DNA of 34,634 bases from an uncultured Pelagibacteraceae bacterium (GCA_902615425.1 CACMPD010000010.1:1-34634), one strand, 5' to 3'. Positions 18,062 through 30,644 are shown, numbered from the stretch's first letter. Notes: generated from the sequence alone by a model not told the origin. A program made the numbers and translations.

Positions 18062-18322
18062 ATGAGTTCGGAAGTTCGTCAATATATTATCAAAGACGCA
18101 TCTAAAAAAAGTGAAATTTTTAGTGCTCAACTATTAAAACTTCCTATTAAAAAAAAAATTTTATCATCAAAGACCGGTAATCTAGATAAGTGTGCCTATT
18201 GGAAACTTTATGACAAAACAAATATTCATGAAGATGGTGACCAGTTGAAAGCAGTAACAGGGATCTGTTTAGTATTGGGCGTATTTAGTTTTATTGGTTT
18301 ATATTCGAGTTTGTTAAATTAG
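18062..18322 (+). CDS. Small predicted membrane protein of unknown function
   Basis: I do not recognise this 86-residue protein. The first 60 residues are polar and basic, with one cysteine (CAYWKLYDK) and an acidic patch IHEDGDQLK. The C-terminus has one hydrophobic segment (about residues 63-83, AVTGICLVLGVFSFIGLYSS) with no charged residue, so it is probably a tail-anchored inner-membrane protein. It seems to be its own unit: a terminator and a TATAAT-type promoter separate it from carB, and its stop codon directly abuts that of the convergent oxygenase gene. A typical start and codon use like its neighbours support it as a real gene. Confidence 0.7.
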   Translation: MSSEVRQYIIKDASKKSEIFSAQLLKLPIKKKILSSKTGNLDKCAYWKLYDKTNIHEDGDQLKAVTGICLVLGVFSFIGLYSSLLN

Positions 18323-18985
18323 TTACTTAACTTTCCAATCCGTAGGGAAAGTGACATAATTCACCTGAATACATCTTCTTTCCTTAATAATCTTCTTCTT
18401 TTCCATACCATGCCAAGTATTAGGTCCGCTAGTAAATAAATATCCATAATTATGTTTATAAGGAACTGTTTTAACCTTTTCTAATTTTTCATTATAAAAA
18501 TCAGTGCCTAGATCCTCCGACTCTTTTGCATTATTAACAAAAATTAATCCTGACATTAATTTTTCTTTAATATCGCAATGCGGCTTAAGCCAAAAACCTT
18601 CACGATCACATATAATTTCAACTCTAACATATGAATTAGATAAATCTCTATTAATCATTTTTGAAATTACATTACAAGTTTCCTTTGACTGAAGCTCAGC
18701 AATAAATTTTACTAAATTTGGAAATTGTGAAGCATTTTCTTTTGTGACAAAACATCTAAACTTAATTGCTTTTCCTCCAGATGCTATTCCTTCTCTAAAT
18801 TCTGCCGCACCACCATCAATAGCTCTTGTGCCATCATAATTAAGATTATGTTTACTGATGTCAGGGATGTCTGCATTTTCAATTTCTTTAATTGCTTCTT
18901 CGCTTAAAGCATTATTATATTCCCAATGATTAAAAGGAGATTCATATTTTTTTGAGTTATTTAAAATTGAATTAAGAAAAGTCAT
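18323..18985 (-). CDS. 2OG-Fe(II) oxygenase-like protein
   Basis: 220 aa protein with the metal-binding pattern of 2-oxoglutarate/Fe(II) dioxygenases: His136-x-Asp138 in PHCDIKEK, a distal His192 in TWHGMEKKK, and an Arg in ERRCIQVNY about 12 residues later where the 2-oxoglutarate carboxylate usually docks. The order H-x-D...H...R and spacing fit a jelly-roll oxygenase. The N-terminal half contains no known targeting signal. The substrate is unknown. It overlaps the upstream ELM1-like gene by 14 bases on the same strand, so it is likely its translation-coupled partner. Fold assignment is reasonably firm; biological role is open. Confidence 0.7.
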   Translation of the reverse strand: MTFLNSILNNSKKYESPFNHWEYNNALSEEAIKEIENADIPDISKHNLNYDGTRAIDGGAAEFREGIASGGKAIKFRCFVTKENASQFPNLVKFIAELQSKETCNVISKMINRDLSNSYVRVEIICDREGFWLKPHCDIKEKLMSGLIFVNNAKESEDLGTDFYNEKLEKVKTVPYKHNYGYLFTSGPNTWHGMEKKKIIKERRCIQVNYVTFPTDWKVK

Positions 18986-19922
18986 AATTTTGAAATCTTT
19001 TTTCTATATAACCTGCTATTCTATCAGTTTCATTAAGTTTTTTATAATCCCAACTCTCAACAGAAGAGTCTAGATTTCTAATAATATCTAAAGATTTGAA
19101 CAACTCAAAAAATTTTTTGAAGCGATAATTGTTCTTAATAGCTGGCATATCAGCTACATATATAGGTTTACCTGTTATTGCAGCTTCAGATATCATGGAA
19201 GTGGAGTCGCAAGTTACCACTATATGGTCTGCTAACTTAAGTGATGATAAATAAGCTTTTTTATCAACATCTGAAATAATAATTTGATCCCCATTATAAA
19301 AATCTTGAGCTTTATCAATAATTCTTTTAGGGGTTCTCATCGAAGGAATAAAGATTAATTGGTAGCCATTATCAAGAAAATTTTTTTTGATTTTATGGAA
19401 AATTTCTTCAATTAAATTATCCCTAAAATCATAATATTTATTTGGACCACCAACAACAAGTACAACTACTTTTTCTTTTTGAATTTTTGGTTTTAAATAA
19501 TTCAAATTTTCATCTAATTCACTTTCTCGTAGATAGTGGATGGCCCCTTTAGTTGATAATACGTTTTCACCTATTAGATCATCATGTTCTGGAGCAATTA
19601 CAAAATCGAAATTATTTAAAGATACCTTCGGATCTTGGATATGAATATTCATGATTTTATTTCCAAACTTTTTTTTTAAAAAAATTGAAGGAATTACACT
19701 TTTTCTACCACAAGAGATCACAACATTAAATTTTTCTAAAATATCATTTTTAAAAACAAACCTTTTAATTGGCGTGATTTTTGGGGGGATCATTTTCCAA
19801 AAATTATTTAGTTCAATTTTCTCGTGTATAAAATCTAAACCTAAAGCTTTGGCAAGTCCTTCAACTTGGCTAATCATGCCATGCATGCCCTCGGTCAATA
19901 ATAAACCTTTTAATTTAGTCAT
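18972..19922 (-). CDS. ELM1-family (DUF1022) glycosyltransferase-like protein
   Basis: 316 aa protein of the family named after plant mitochondrial fission factor ELM1, common in alphaproteobacteria. Seen: an N-terminal Rossmann-like half starting at TEGMHGMISQVEGLAKALG, IHIQDPKVSLNNFDFVIAPEHD, the glycine-rich VVVLVVGGPNKYYDF, and a C-terminal half with IIISD, VVTCDSTSMISEAAITGKPIYV. The overall two-domain layout resembles GT-B glycosyltransferases acting on envelope glycans, but no acceptor or donor can be named. It is divergent from trxB with only 21 bases between start codons and overlaps the oxygenase gene downstream. Confidence 0.75.
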   Translation of the reverse strand: MTKLKGLLLTEGMHGMISQVEGLAKALGLDFIHEKIELNNFWKMIPPKITPIKRFVFKNDILEKFNVVISCGRKSVIPSIFLKKKFGNKIMNIHIQDPKVSLNNFDFVIAPEHDDLIGENVLSTKGAIHYLRESELDENLNYLKPKIQKEKVVVLVVGGPNKYYDFRDNLIEEIFHKIKKNFLDNGYQLIFIPSMRTPKRIIDKAQDFYNGDQIIISDVDKKAYLSSLKLADHIVVTCDSTSMISEAAITGKPIYVADMPAIKNNYRFKKFFELFKSLDIIRNLDSSVESWDYKKLNETDRIAGYIEKRFQNYDFS

Positions 19923-19943
19923 TAATCACTATATAGCTTTCAT

Positions 19944-20888
19944 ATGAGTCAAAATCCAACTAAACACACAAAAGTGTTAATAATTGGGTCTGGTCCCGCT
20001 GGATATACAGCAGCTGTTTACGCAGCAAGAGCAATGTTAAATCCAATTTTAGTTTATGGTTCAGAGCCAGGTGGACAATTAACTACAACAACAGATGTTG
20101 AAAATTTTCCAGGGTTTGCTGATGTTATTCAGGGTCCTTGGCTTATGGATCAAATGAAAGAGCAAGCAAAAGCAGTTGGAACAGAAATGATTGAAGATCA
20201 TATAAGTTCTGTCGATTTAAAAAAAACACCATTTGAAGCCATTGGGGACACTGGTCAAAAATACACTGCTGATAGCATTATAATTTCAACAGGTGCACAA
20301 GCAAGATGGTTAAATTTAAAATCAGAGCAAGAGTTCAGAGGTTTTGGAGTATCCGCATGTGCAACATGTGATGGTTTTTTCTTTAAAGACAAAGAAGTAG
20401 CTGTCGTTGGAGGAGGTAATGCAGCTGTTGAGGAAGCGATGTTTCTTACGAAATTTGCATCAAAAGTAAAATTAATTCACAGAAGAGATAATTTAAGAGC
20501 TGAAAAAATGCTACAAAAAAAACTTATGGAGAATAAAAAAATTGAAATTATTTGGGATAGTGTTGTTGAGGACGTTATTGGTGATAAAGATCCAAAAAAT
20601 GTTAAAGGAATTAAAATCAAGAATGTTAAAACAAATAAAACTGACGAAATTAAATTAGATGGTGTCTTCATCGCAATTGGACATGATCCAGCTACGCAAT
20701 TATTTAAAAATCAGCTAAGCATGGACGAAGAAGGTTATTTGATAACTAAACCAGATTCAACGGAGACTAATGTACCAGGCGTTTATGCGGCTGGAGATGT
20801 AAAAGATAAAACATTCAGACAGGCAGTGACTGCTGCTGGTATGGGTTGTATGGCAGCACTAGAGGCTGAAAAGTTTTTATCACATTAA
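19944..20888 (+). CDS. trxB: Thioredoxin reductase TrxB
   Basis: FAD-dependent NADPH:thioredoxin oxidoreductase of 314 aa. The N-terminal FAD-binding motif GSGPAGYTAAVYAARA is at about 13-28. The NADPH domain carries the redox-active CATC (Cys139 and Cys142) and the second dinucleotide motif VVGGGNAAVEEA. The C-terminal FAD motif is YAAGDVKDKTFRQAVTAAGMG. Length is standard. It is followed after one base by the DraG-fold gene, with which it is likely co-transcribed. Its promoter must lie in the 21-base divergent gap or in the start of the opposite gene. Confidence 0.96.
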   Translation: MSQNPTKHTKVLIIGSGPAGYTAAVYAARAMLNPILVYGSEPGGQLTTTTDVENFPGFADVIQGPWLMDQMKEQAKAVGTEMIEDHISSVDLKKTPFEAIGDTGQKYTADSIIISTGAQARWLNLKSEQEFRGFGVSACATCDGFFFKDKEVAVVGGGNAAVEEAMFLTKFASKVKLIHRRDNLRAEKMLQKKLMENKKIEIIWDSVVEDVIGDKDPKNVKGIKIKNVKTNKTDEIKLDGVFIAIGHDPATQLFKNQLSMDEEGYLITKPDSTETNVPGVYAAGDVKDKTFRQAVTAAGMGCMAALEAEKFLSH

Positions 20889-20889
20889 A

Positions 20890-21837
20890 GTGAAAAATAA
20901 TCTTCATGTATTCTTAGGAGCAACAGTTGCTGACGCAGCTGCAAGACCATTACATTGGGTATATAATCAAAAAAAACTTAATTCCTATATTAAAGGTAAA
21001 AAAGACTTTACTTTTTTAAAAAAAAATAAAAGTCCTTTCTACAATATAAAAACTGGAAAAGTATCAGGTTATAATGAAATTGGACAAGTTATGTTTCAAA
21101 CACTTCTAGAAAATTATGAAGATATAGAGAAAGAATTTAAAAAAAATATTCTGAAGAATTTTGGTCCTGGAAGCAAATATTGGAAAAATTTAAGTCTCAG
21201 ATCAAAATATAAAAAAGTAAAAGATTGGCGTGGTATGGTCAAAGGACCATGGATACACCAAAATATTATAGAAACTGTAAACAATATTAAGTCAAATAAG
21301 AAAATTTCGGGTGGTGTAAAAGTAAATGAGTCTGATGGGTTTTGTGCTGCACTTCCATACTTTCTTTATGGTTATGATTTCAAAAGTCTAGAAAAAATCA
21401 TAAGAATTGTGACTGCTTCAAAAATTAGTTTAAAATATGCATTAGCTAAATTTTATATAATTGATTTTGCTCTTAAAGGAGCCAGGGATCCAATATATGA
21501 ATTTATTAAAAGATTTAAAAAAAGCACATCATTTAAAGTTATTGTTAATGATATTAAAAAAATAAGAAAATTAAATTCAAAATTTCATCCTATCATTATT
21601 AAAAAGCTTGGTATGTCATGTAGTTATCCAGGAACTTTTAATAGTTCAATATATACAATAATTAATTCAAGAAATTATAAAGAAGCTATATTAAAAACGA
21701 TAAAGGCTGGAGGTTGCAATTGCTCTAGAGCAAATTTTACTGGAGCATACTTCGCTGCATTAAAAGGATTAAATTCAATTCCAAATTCTTGGATAAAAAA
21801 AACAATTCCAGCAAAAAAGATTTTGAGTCAAAAATAA
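20890..21837 (+). CDS. ADP-ribosylglycohydrolase (DraG)-fold protein, probably without the canonical metal site
   Basis: 315 aa protein related to the ADP-ribosylglycohydrolase/J1-crystallin fold: GATVADAAARPLHWVY at the N-terminus and GGCNCSRANFTGAYFAALKG at the C-terminus match the first and last conserved helices. In active DraG enzymes the di-magnesium site comes from a T-D-D-T motif and a G-G-D-T-D motif; here those places read YNEIGQV and GGCNCS, so the acidic ligands are missing. A classical hydrolase activity is therefore doubtful. The start codon is GTG at 20890, one base after the trxB stop. Its stop codon abuts that of the convergent aminotransferase. Confidence 0.75.
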   Translation: MKNNLHVFLGATVADAAARPLHWVYNQKKLNSYIKGKKDFTFLKKNKSPFYNIKTGKVSGYNEIGQVMFQTLLENYEDIEKEFKKNILKNFGPGSKYWKNLSLRSKYKKVKDWRGMVKGPWIHQNIIETVNNIKSNKKISGGVKVNESDGFCAALPYFLYGYDFKSLEKIIRIVTASKISLKYALAKFYIIDFALKGARDPIYEFIKRFKKSTSFKVIVNDIKKIRKLNSKFHPIIIKKLGMSCSYPGTFNSSIYTIINSRNYKEAILKTIKAGGCNCSRANFTGAYFAALKGLNSIPNSWIKKTIPAKKILSQK

Positions 21838-25053
<3,216 letters not shown>

Positions 25054-25221
25054 AGAAGCAGCTAAAATTAGAGATGAGATTAGAAAATTAGAAAGTACAG
25101 AGCTAGAAATCACATTAAATCCAAAAATAAGACAATATGACGTAAAAAATAAACTTTATCCAAAAGGTAGATCGACAATGGGAATGCCGGGAACTAAGGT
25201 CACTAAAAAAAAAGATAAAAA

Positions 25222-25977
25222 ATGGAAGCACAGAGGATAATAGTTACTGGTGGAGCAACCAGAATAGGCGCTGCAATAGCTGAAAAATTATCAGGACCAA
25301 ATAAACAAATTATAATTCATTATAATAAATCAAAAGCAAAAGCTGAAAATTTAAAAAAGAGACTTCAAAATTATGGGTCTAAAATTTATTTGGTAAAAGG
25401 AAATCTTAATAAAGAAAAAGATGTCATGAAAATTGTGAAGTTTGCTAAATCAAAATTAAAATATTTTGATTGTCTAATTAACAATGCATCGTTATTCGAA
25501 AATGATAAACTAGAAAACTTTAGTTCAAAAAGTTGGGAAAATCACATTTCAACAAATCTTAAAGCCCCTGCACTTTTGTCAAAAGAATTCTCAAAAAATA
25601 TCAGAGGAAAAAATAACAATATTATTAACATTATTGATCAACGAGTATTTAAATTAACTCCATATTTTTTTTCATACACAATAAGTAAAACTGGACTTTA
25701 TACTCTTACAAAAACTAGTGCTATGAGTTTAGCACCCAATATAAGAGTAAACGGTATAGCACCAGGACCAACAATTAAAAATAAAAGACAATCCGAAAAA
25801 CACTTTAAAAATCAATATTTAGCAACACCTCTCAAAAAACAAGTTGATGTAAAAGAGATTTGTGATGCAGTTGACTTTTTTATTAAAAACAGCTCTATAA
25901 CTGGTCAAATTTTAGCTATAGATAGTGGTCAAAGTTTAAACTGGCAGACACCCGATATAATGGGAGGAAAAGAATGA
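25222..25977 (+). CDS. Short-chain dehydrogenase/reductase, pteridine-reductase-like (FolM type)
   Basis: 251 aa NADPH-type SDR. The dinucleotide motif VTGGATRIGAAIAE is at the N-terminus, NNAS near residue 90, and the catalytic YxxxK is Tyr152/Lys156 (SYTISKTGLY). Where ordinary SDRs have a catalytic Ser 13 residues before the Tyr, this one has Asp139 (NIIDQR), which is the arrangement of trypanosomatid PTR1 and bacterial FolM. That suggests reduction of dihydropterins or dihydrofolate. The folB gene two positions downstream supports a pterin role. It overlaps the repaired uvrB end by 19 bases and the next gene by 4 bases (ATGA). Substrate is inferred, not shown. Confidence 0.8.
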   Translation: MEAQRIIVTGGATRIGAAIAEKLSGPNKQIIIHYNKSKAKAENLKKRLQNYGSKIYLVKGNLNKEKDVMKIVKFAKSKLKYFDCLINNASLFENDKLENFSSKSWENHISTNLKAPALLSKEFSKNIRGKNNNIINIIDQRVFKLTPYFFSYTISKTGLYTLTKTSAMSLAPNIRVNGIAPGPTIKNKRQSEKHFKNQYLATPLKKQVDVKEICDAVDFFIKNSSITGQILAIDSGQSLNWQTPDIMGGKE

Positions 25978-26903
25978 GAAAAATATTTTTAATTTTAATT
26001 TTTTTATTTATATCAAATAATCTATTTGCCAATACTTTAGAATATAAAGGTCTAGAAAAATTATCCAAAAATAATACTTTCATGAACGATAAAGGCAAAC
26101 CTTACTCGATTGAAGAGATATCTGATAAAAATAGTTCATTAGTAATAATTTATAATCATGGAAGTATTCAAGATCATAAGCAGGACTCATGCAAAGCAAA
26201 ACCTAAATTTGGATATCTATGGGATGCTGCAGTGGTACCAGCTATCTTAAAGTTACATAATAAAAAAATTAATGGATTAGAAGTTAAGATTTATCGGCTA
26301 TGCTCAGGGGTAAAAGGCATGTCGGTCAAGAATCAAAAAAAATACAGAAAAGAATTAAAATCAAAAGGAAAAATTAATTTAGTAGATGAACATAAAAATA
26401 TTAAAAGACAAAATATAATTCTAAATGAAGTTCAAAAATTAAAGAATCTTGGATTTGATAAAATAATATTATCGGGATATTCAGCTGGTGGATGGTCATC
26501 TCTAATTTTACAATCAAGATATCCAGAAAAAATTATAGGAACTATTGCTTTTAACCCAGCATTTGCTGGGCCAAAGAAAGAATGGCAAAAAAAATATCCT
26601 GAATGGGGTGCTTTTAGAGAAGATTCAATAAATAAATTTAATAAAGCAGACAGAATAAATGCAGTTGTTTTTGCACACCAAGATGACATATTTGAAGATC
26701 CTCAAACTTTATCATTTTTTCAAAATTTTAAAGATTTGGAACTTATAGATTATAGCGAATTAAAACCAACTACATGTACTTGGGCAGATGGAGATAAAAA
26801 AATGACCTCAAATAAAGGACATAATATTCCACAATCAAAATGTTTTACAAAATATTTAGAGGATAAAAATTATCTGATTTCATTTCTAAAAAATATACTT
26901 TGA
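25974..26903 (+). CDS. Secreted alpha/beta-hydrolase-like protein
   Basis: 309 aa with a clear N-terminal signal peptide (about residues 1-19, ending LFA-N), so probably periplasmic. The nucleophile elbow GYSAGG places Ser170 in the alpha/beta-hydrolase motif G-x-S-x-G. A likely catalytic Asp lies in FAHQDDIFED and a His in KGHNIPQS near the C-terminus. Cys pairs in DSCKAK, RLCSG and the C-terminal TCTW and KCF may form disulfides, which fits export. The substrate is unknown. It sits between the SDR and folB with start/stop overlaps of 4 and 1 bases, so it is in the same operon, although a periplasmic hydrolase has no obvious link to pterins or repair. Confidence 0.75.
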   Translation: MRKIFLILIFLFISNNLFANTLEYKGLEKLSKNNTFMNDKGKPYSIEEISDKNSSLVIIYNHGSIQDHKQDSCKAKPKFGYLWDAAVVPAILKLHNKKINGLEVKIYRLCSGVKGMSVKNQKKYRKELKSKGKINLVDEHKNIKRQNIILNEVQKLKNLGFDKIILSGYSAGGWSSLILQSRYPEKIIGTIAFNPAFAGPKKEWQKKYPEWGAFREDSINKFNKADRINAVVFAHQDDIFEDPQTLSFFQNFKDLELIDYSELKPTTCTWADGDKKMTSNKGHNIPQSKCFTKYLEDKNYLISFLKNIL

Positions 26904-27328
26904 TGAAAAAAAATAATTTGAAAATTGTTAAAATAGACAAAAATAAAAGCTTATTTAATTATGAGAAGAAAATTCTTATTAATGAATTAATTTTGGATTT
27001 AAAACTTGGGTACTATGATTTTGAAAAAGAAAAACCTCAAAAAGTTAAATTTAGCCTTGAAATTGACTATCAAGATAAAAAACCTTCAAATGACAAAGAT
27101 ATTAGGTCTATTGTCAACTACAGCACAATTGTCAAATTAATTACAAAACTAGTAAAAAAGAAACATTATAATTTTTTAGAAACGCTTGCAGAGTCTGTTT
27201 TTGATGAATTGTTTAAGGATAAAAGAATTGCAAAAATAATGCTCAAAATTGAAAAATTAGAAATTTTAAAACAATGCTCATCAGTTGGTATACAAATTAC
27301 CAAAAAAAGAAGTCATGATAAGTTCTGA
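26903..27328 (+). CDS. folB: Dihydroneopterin aldolase family protein FolB
   Basis: 141 aa protein of the T-fold FolB family, which in folate synthesis splits dihydroneopterin to 6-hydroxymethyl-dihydropterin and glycolaldehyde. Visible: [21 protein letters not shown] with the pterin-site Glu region, [15 protein letters not shown], and the characteristic [12 protein letters not shown]. The C-terminal strand carries KIEKLEIL and SSVGIQI. I use the ATG at 26903, which overlaps the preceding TGA by one base; a TTG one codon earlier is possible. The 14-base overlap with uvrC shows tight packing. Together with the upstream SDR it suggests a small pterin sub-cluster. Confidence 0.85.
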   Translation: MKKNNLKIVKIDKNKSLFNYEKKILINELILDLKLGYYDFEKEKPQKVKFSLEIDYQDKKPSNDKDIRSIVNYSTIVKLITKLVKKKHYNFLETLAESVFDELFKDKRIAKIMLKIEKLEILKQCSSVGIQITKKRSHDKF

Positions 27329-29150
27329 AATTGGAAAAGAAGTAATTAAAAAAGAACTACCATTAATACCTAAACTACCTGGTGTTTACCGCATGCTTAA
27401 CGATAAAGGAGAAATTCTTTATGTTGGTAAAGCAAAAAATTTACCTAATAGACTTAAAAGTTACATTGCAGAAAAAAACCATATTATCAGAACAGAGAGA
27501 ATGTTATCTCAAACAAAAAAACTTGAAATTACAACTACCTCGAATGAAAGTGAGGCTTTACTGCTTGAAGCCAACTTAATTAAAAAGCACAAACCAAAAT
27601 TTAATATTTTACTTAGAGATGACAAATCTTTTCCTTTTATATTTATTGGTAATAAAGATGTCTGGCCTCAGATAAGACGACACAGAGGAAAAAAAACCAA
27701 GGAAGGTTTTTATTTTGGTCCATTCGCATCAGCTGGCTCAGCAAATTGGACTATAAAGATGATACAAAAAATTTTCCATTTAAGAGTATGCGATGATACA
27801 GTTTTCAAAAATCGAGAACGACCATGCATTCTTTATCAAATTAAAAGGTGTTCTGGACCTTGTGTTGGATATGTCGAAAAGGAAGACTATAAGAAAACTG
27901 TTGATGATGCGATAGAGTTCGTTTCAGGAAAATCTAGAAAAATCCAAAAAAGTCTCTCAGATCAGATGGAAAAAGCTAGTGAAGATTTAGATTTTGAGAA
28001 AGCTGTAATTTTGAGAGATAGAATAAAATCATTAAATATTATTCAATCTTCCCAAAGAATTAATGAAGCAAATTTAATCGAGGCCGATGTGATTGCAGGT
28101 TATAAAGAGTCTGGAAAAACTTGTATTCAAGTTTTTTTTTATCGTGCAAAACAAAATTGGGGTAACCAGGCATTTTTTCCAAAACACGATCCAGATGAAA
28201 GTCTAAGTAATATACTTAATTCTTTTGTTTCACAGTTTTATGAAAATAAAAGTGTACCTTCATCGATAATAATTTCTGAAGAAATAAAAGAAAAAAATCT
28301 GATTGAAAAAACTCTCTCTAAAAAAGAGGGTAAACAAGTAAACTTATCTGTTGCAAAAAAAGGGTCGAAACTAAAAGTTATCAATCAAGCAACTAAAAAT
28401 GCAAAAGAAAGTTTAAATCGAAAACTTTATGAAAGTCAGAATAATAGAGAATTATTTGACTCAGTTGCGAGTAAATTTAATCTTGAGACAAATATAAATT
28501 TAGTAGAGGTTTATGATAATAGCCATATTCAAGGAACAAATAGTGTCGGGGCCTTAATTGCATTCGGTGAAGAGGGTTTTATCAAGAAAAGATATCGAAA
28601 ATTTAACATTAAATCTAAAAAGAATGAGCAAGATGATTACGGAATGATGCGAGAAGTATTAAACAGAAGGTTTAAAAGAGCAATTCAAGAAAAAGACAAT
28701 TATCTCTCCTTTCCTGATTTAGTAATAGTTGATGGTGGAAAAGGCCAATATTCTGTTGCGAGAGACTCTTTAAATGAATTAGGACTTCACGAAATACCAA
28801 TTATCGCGATTGCTAAGGGGAAATTTAGAAATAGTGGTAATGAAACTTTTTTTCATAATGGCAAAGAATATAAATTCAACAAAAATGACCCTACTCTTTT
28901 CTTTCTTCAAAGAATAAGAGATGAATCTCATCGTTTTGCGATTAGTGCTCATAGAGCAAAGAGAAAAAGAGGGATTAGTAAGTCTTTGTTAGATCAGATT
29001 GAGGGCATTGGATCTATCAGAAAAAGGGCTTTATTAAATCATTTTGGATCTGCTCGAGCAGTAGAATCTGCCAGTCTAGATGAAATAAAATCAGTTGAGG
29101 GTGTTGAGGAAAAAGTTGCAAAAAAGATATATAACTTCTTTCACGAGTAG
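27315..29150 (+). CDS. uvrC: Excinuclease ABC subunit C (UvrC)
   Basis: Dual-incision endonuclease of nucleotide excision repair, 611 aa. The N-terminal GIY-YIG nuclease ([22 protein letters not shown]) makes the 3' cut. A Cys cluster follows ([20 protein letters not shown]). The UVR domain ([16 protein letters not shown]) binds UvrB. The RNase H-like C-terminal nuclease has [17 protein letters not shown] and VIVDGGKGQ and makes the 5' cut. The end has tandem helix-hairpin-helix segments ([17 protein letters not shown]). I use the ATG at 27315, which overlaps folB by 14 bases; an upstream in-frame TTG at 27285 is less likely. UvrB and UvrC bracket the pterin genes. Confidence 0.95.
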   Translation: MISSEIGKEVIKKELPLIPKLPGVYRMLNDKGEILYVGKAKNLPNRLKSYIAEKNHIIRTERMLSQTKKLEITTTSNESEALLLEANLIKKHKPKFNILLRDDKSFPFIFIGNKDVWPQIRRHRGKKTKEGFYFGPFASAGSANWTIKMIQKIFHLRVCDDTVFKNRERPCILYQIKRCSGPCVGYVEKEDYKKTVDDAIEFVSGKSRKIQKSLSDQMEKASEDLDFEKAVILRDRIKSLNIIQSSQRINEANLIEADVIAGYKESGKTCIQVFFYRAKQNWGNQAFFPKHDPDESLSNILNSFVSQFYENKSVPSSIIISEEIKEKNLIEKTLSKKEGKQVNLSVAKKGSKLKVINQATKNAKESLNRKLYESQNNRELFDSVASKFNLETNINLVEVYDNSHIQGTNSVGALIAFGEEGFIKKRYRKFNIKSKKNEQDDYGMMREVLNRRFKRAIQEKDNYLSFPDLVIVDGGKGQYSVARDSLNELGLHEIPIIAIAKGKFRNSGNETFFHNGKEYKFNKNDPTLFFLQRIRDESHRFAISAHRAKRKRGISKSLLDQIEGIGSIRKRALLNHFGSARAVESASLDEIKSVEGVEEKVAKKIYNFFHE

Positions 29151-29155
29151 AGATT

Positions 29156-29740
29156 ATGCTAAGAAAAATACCAAACATATTAACTGTCGGTAGAATTTTA
29201 ATTGTACCTTTTTTTGTTTTAGCTTTCTATTTACCTGGATTTTATGGAGATCTAACGGCTTTAGTGTTATTTATAATTGCATCCTTTACAGATTTTTTGG
29301 ATGGAATGTTGGCTAGACTACTCGGAGAAGAGTCTAAATTGGGAGAGTTATTAGATCCAATTGCAGATAAAATTATTGTAGCTGCTGCACTAATTTTATT
29401 AGTTATGGATGGCACGATTAAAAATTATGAGGTTATTGCTGCAATTATAATTTTAACAAGAGAAATATTAATATCTGGTCTTAGGGAATTTTTAGCAAAA
29501 GGTAAAATTAAACTTCCTGTCTCTAATCTAGCAAAATTAAAAACAGTTTTACAAATGGTATCTATTGGTCTTTTACTTTCTGGAGATACAGGAAATAAAA
29601 TCATCAATTTTCAAGACTATAATGCTCAAACTATTGGTATAATTTTATTATGGCTATCAGCAGCTTTGACTTTGTTCACGGGTTATGAGTACATACGTAA
29701 AGGAATAGACCACGCTATATCAGAAGACAATAAAGATTAG
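29156..29740 (+). CDS. pgsA: CDP-diacylglycerol-glycerol-3-phosphate 3-phosphatidyltransferase PgsA
   Basis: Membrane enzyme of 194 aa that makes phosphatidylglycerol phosphate, the committed step to phosphatidylglycerol and cardiolipin. The CDP-alcohol phosphotransferase signature D-G-x2-A-R-x8-G-x3-D-x3-D is complete in DFLDGMLARLLGEESKLG and ELLDPIADK, with Asp49 as the first conserved acid. Several hydrophobic segments (about 7-27, 30-46, 73-90, 95-112, 128-141, 155-175) fit a six-helix membrane protein. It starts 5 bases after the uvrC stop, the order uvrC-pgsA being common in proteobacteria. Its TAG stop overlaps the ilvE stop in the 4-base sequence TTAG. Confidence 0.95.
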   Translation: MLRKIPNILTVGRILIVPFFVLAFYLPGFYGDLTALVLFIIASFTDFLDGMLARLLGEESKLGELLDPIADKIIVAAALILLVMDGTIKNYEVIAAIIILTREILISGLREFLAKGKIKLPVSNLAKLKTVLQMVSIGLLLSGDTGNKIINFQDYNAQTIGIILLWLSAALTLFTGYEYIRKGIDHAISEDNKD

Positions 29741-30618
29741 GCAGCTTTTTTCTTTTTAACCAAAGCTAAATAACTCTCATTTAAATCAATTATCAAATCG
29801 CAAACTTTAAATTGATACTCTGCAATAGTAGATACAGGAGTTACTTCAGCTGCAGTTCCTGTTAAAAAACATCCAACGAAATCTTTTAATTCTTCTGGTT
29901 TAATTTTTCTTTCGTGTACTTTGATATTTTTAGATTTTGCAATTTGAATTACAGTTCTTCGAGTAATTCCATCTAAAAAAGAATCTGGTATTGGAGTATG
30001 TAGCTCACCATTTTTATCTTTGAAAAAAATATTTGCTCCAGTTGCTTCTGCAATATTATCCTCATGATCTAACATAAGTGAGTCTGTATAACCTTGCTTT
30101 TCAGCTTCGTGTTTTGAAAGAGTACAAATCATATACAATCCAGAAGCTTTTGTGTCCCAAGGAATAGTATTAGGGGCGGGTCTTCGCCAGTTTGAAATAT
30201 TTAATTTGATACCTTCAACCTTAAGTTTAGGATCAAAATATGAACCCCACTCCCAAGTTGCAATTGCCACATGAATTTTTGTTTGCTGAGCTGAAATAGC
30301 CATCATTTCACTGCCTCTCCAAACTACGGGTCTAACATATCCATTCTCTACTTTTTGAGTAGAAATTATTTTATTGCTCGCTTTATTAATTTCATCTTCG
30401 CTATATGGTATTTCAATTCCCATTCTCTTTGCTGAGTAAAATAATCTTGAGGTATGTTCCTCTAATTTAAAAATTGAACCATCATACACACGTTCTCCCT
30501 CGAAAACACAGCTTGCATAATGTAATCCATGGCTTAGCACATGAACCTTAACATCAGACCAATCGACTAATTCGCCATTGTACCATATTTTACCTGATCT
30601 TTTATCGTAGGGTATCAT
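29737..30618 (-). CDS. ilvE: Branched-chain-amino-acid aminotransferase IlvE
   Basis: Class IV PLP aminotransferase of 293 aa that transfers the amino group between glutamate and the 2-oxo acids of valine, leucine and isoleucine. Visible: WYNGELVDWSDVKVHVLSHGLHY near residue 12, GYVRPVVWRG, the RPAPNTIPWDTKASGLYM segment with the PLP lysine, the substrate loop MLDHEDNIAEATGANIFF, and the phosphate-binding FLTGTAAEVTPV. Length is standard. It is transcribed alone from a strong promoter in the 70-base divergent spacer shared with the MarR gene. Confidence 0.94.
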   Translation of the reverse strand: MIPYDKRSGKIWYNGELVDWSDVKVHVLSHGLHYASCVFEGERVYDGSIFKLEEHTSRLFYSAKRMGIEIPYSEDEINKASNKIISTQKVENGYVRPVVWRGSEMMAISAQQTKIHVAIATWEWGSYFDPKLKVEGIKLNISNWRRPAPNTIPWDTKASGLYMICTLSKHEAEKQGYTDSLMLDHEDNIAEATGANIFFKDKNGELHTPIPDSFLDGITRRTVIQIAKSKNIKVHERKIKPEELKDFVGCFLTGTAAEVTPVSTIAEYQFKVCDLIIDLNESYLALVKKKKAA

Positions 30619-30644
30619 TATGAAATAAAAAAATTCTTACTGAA

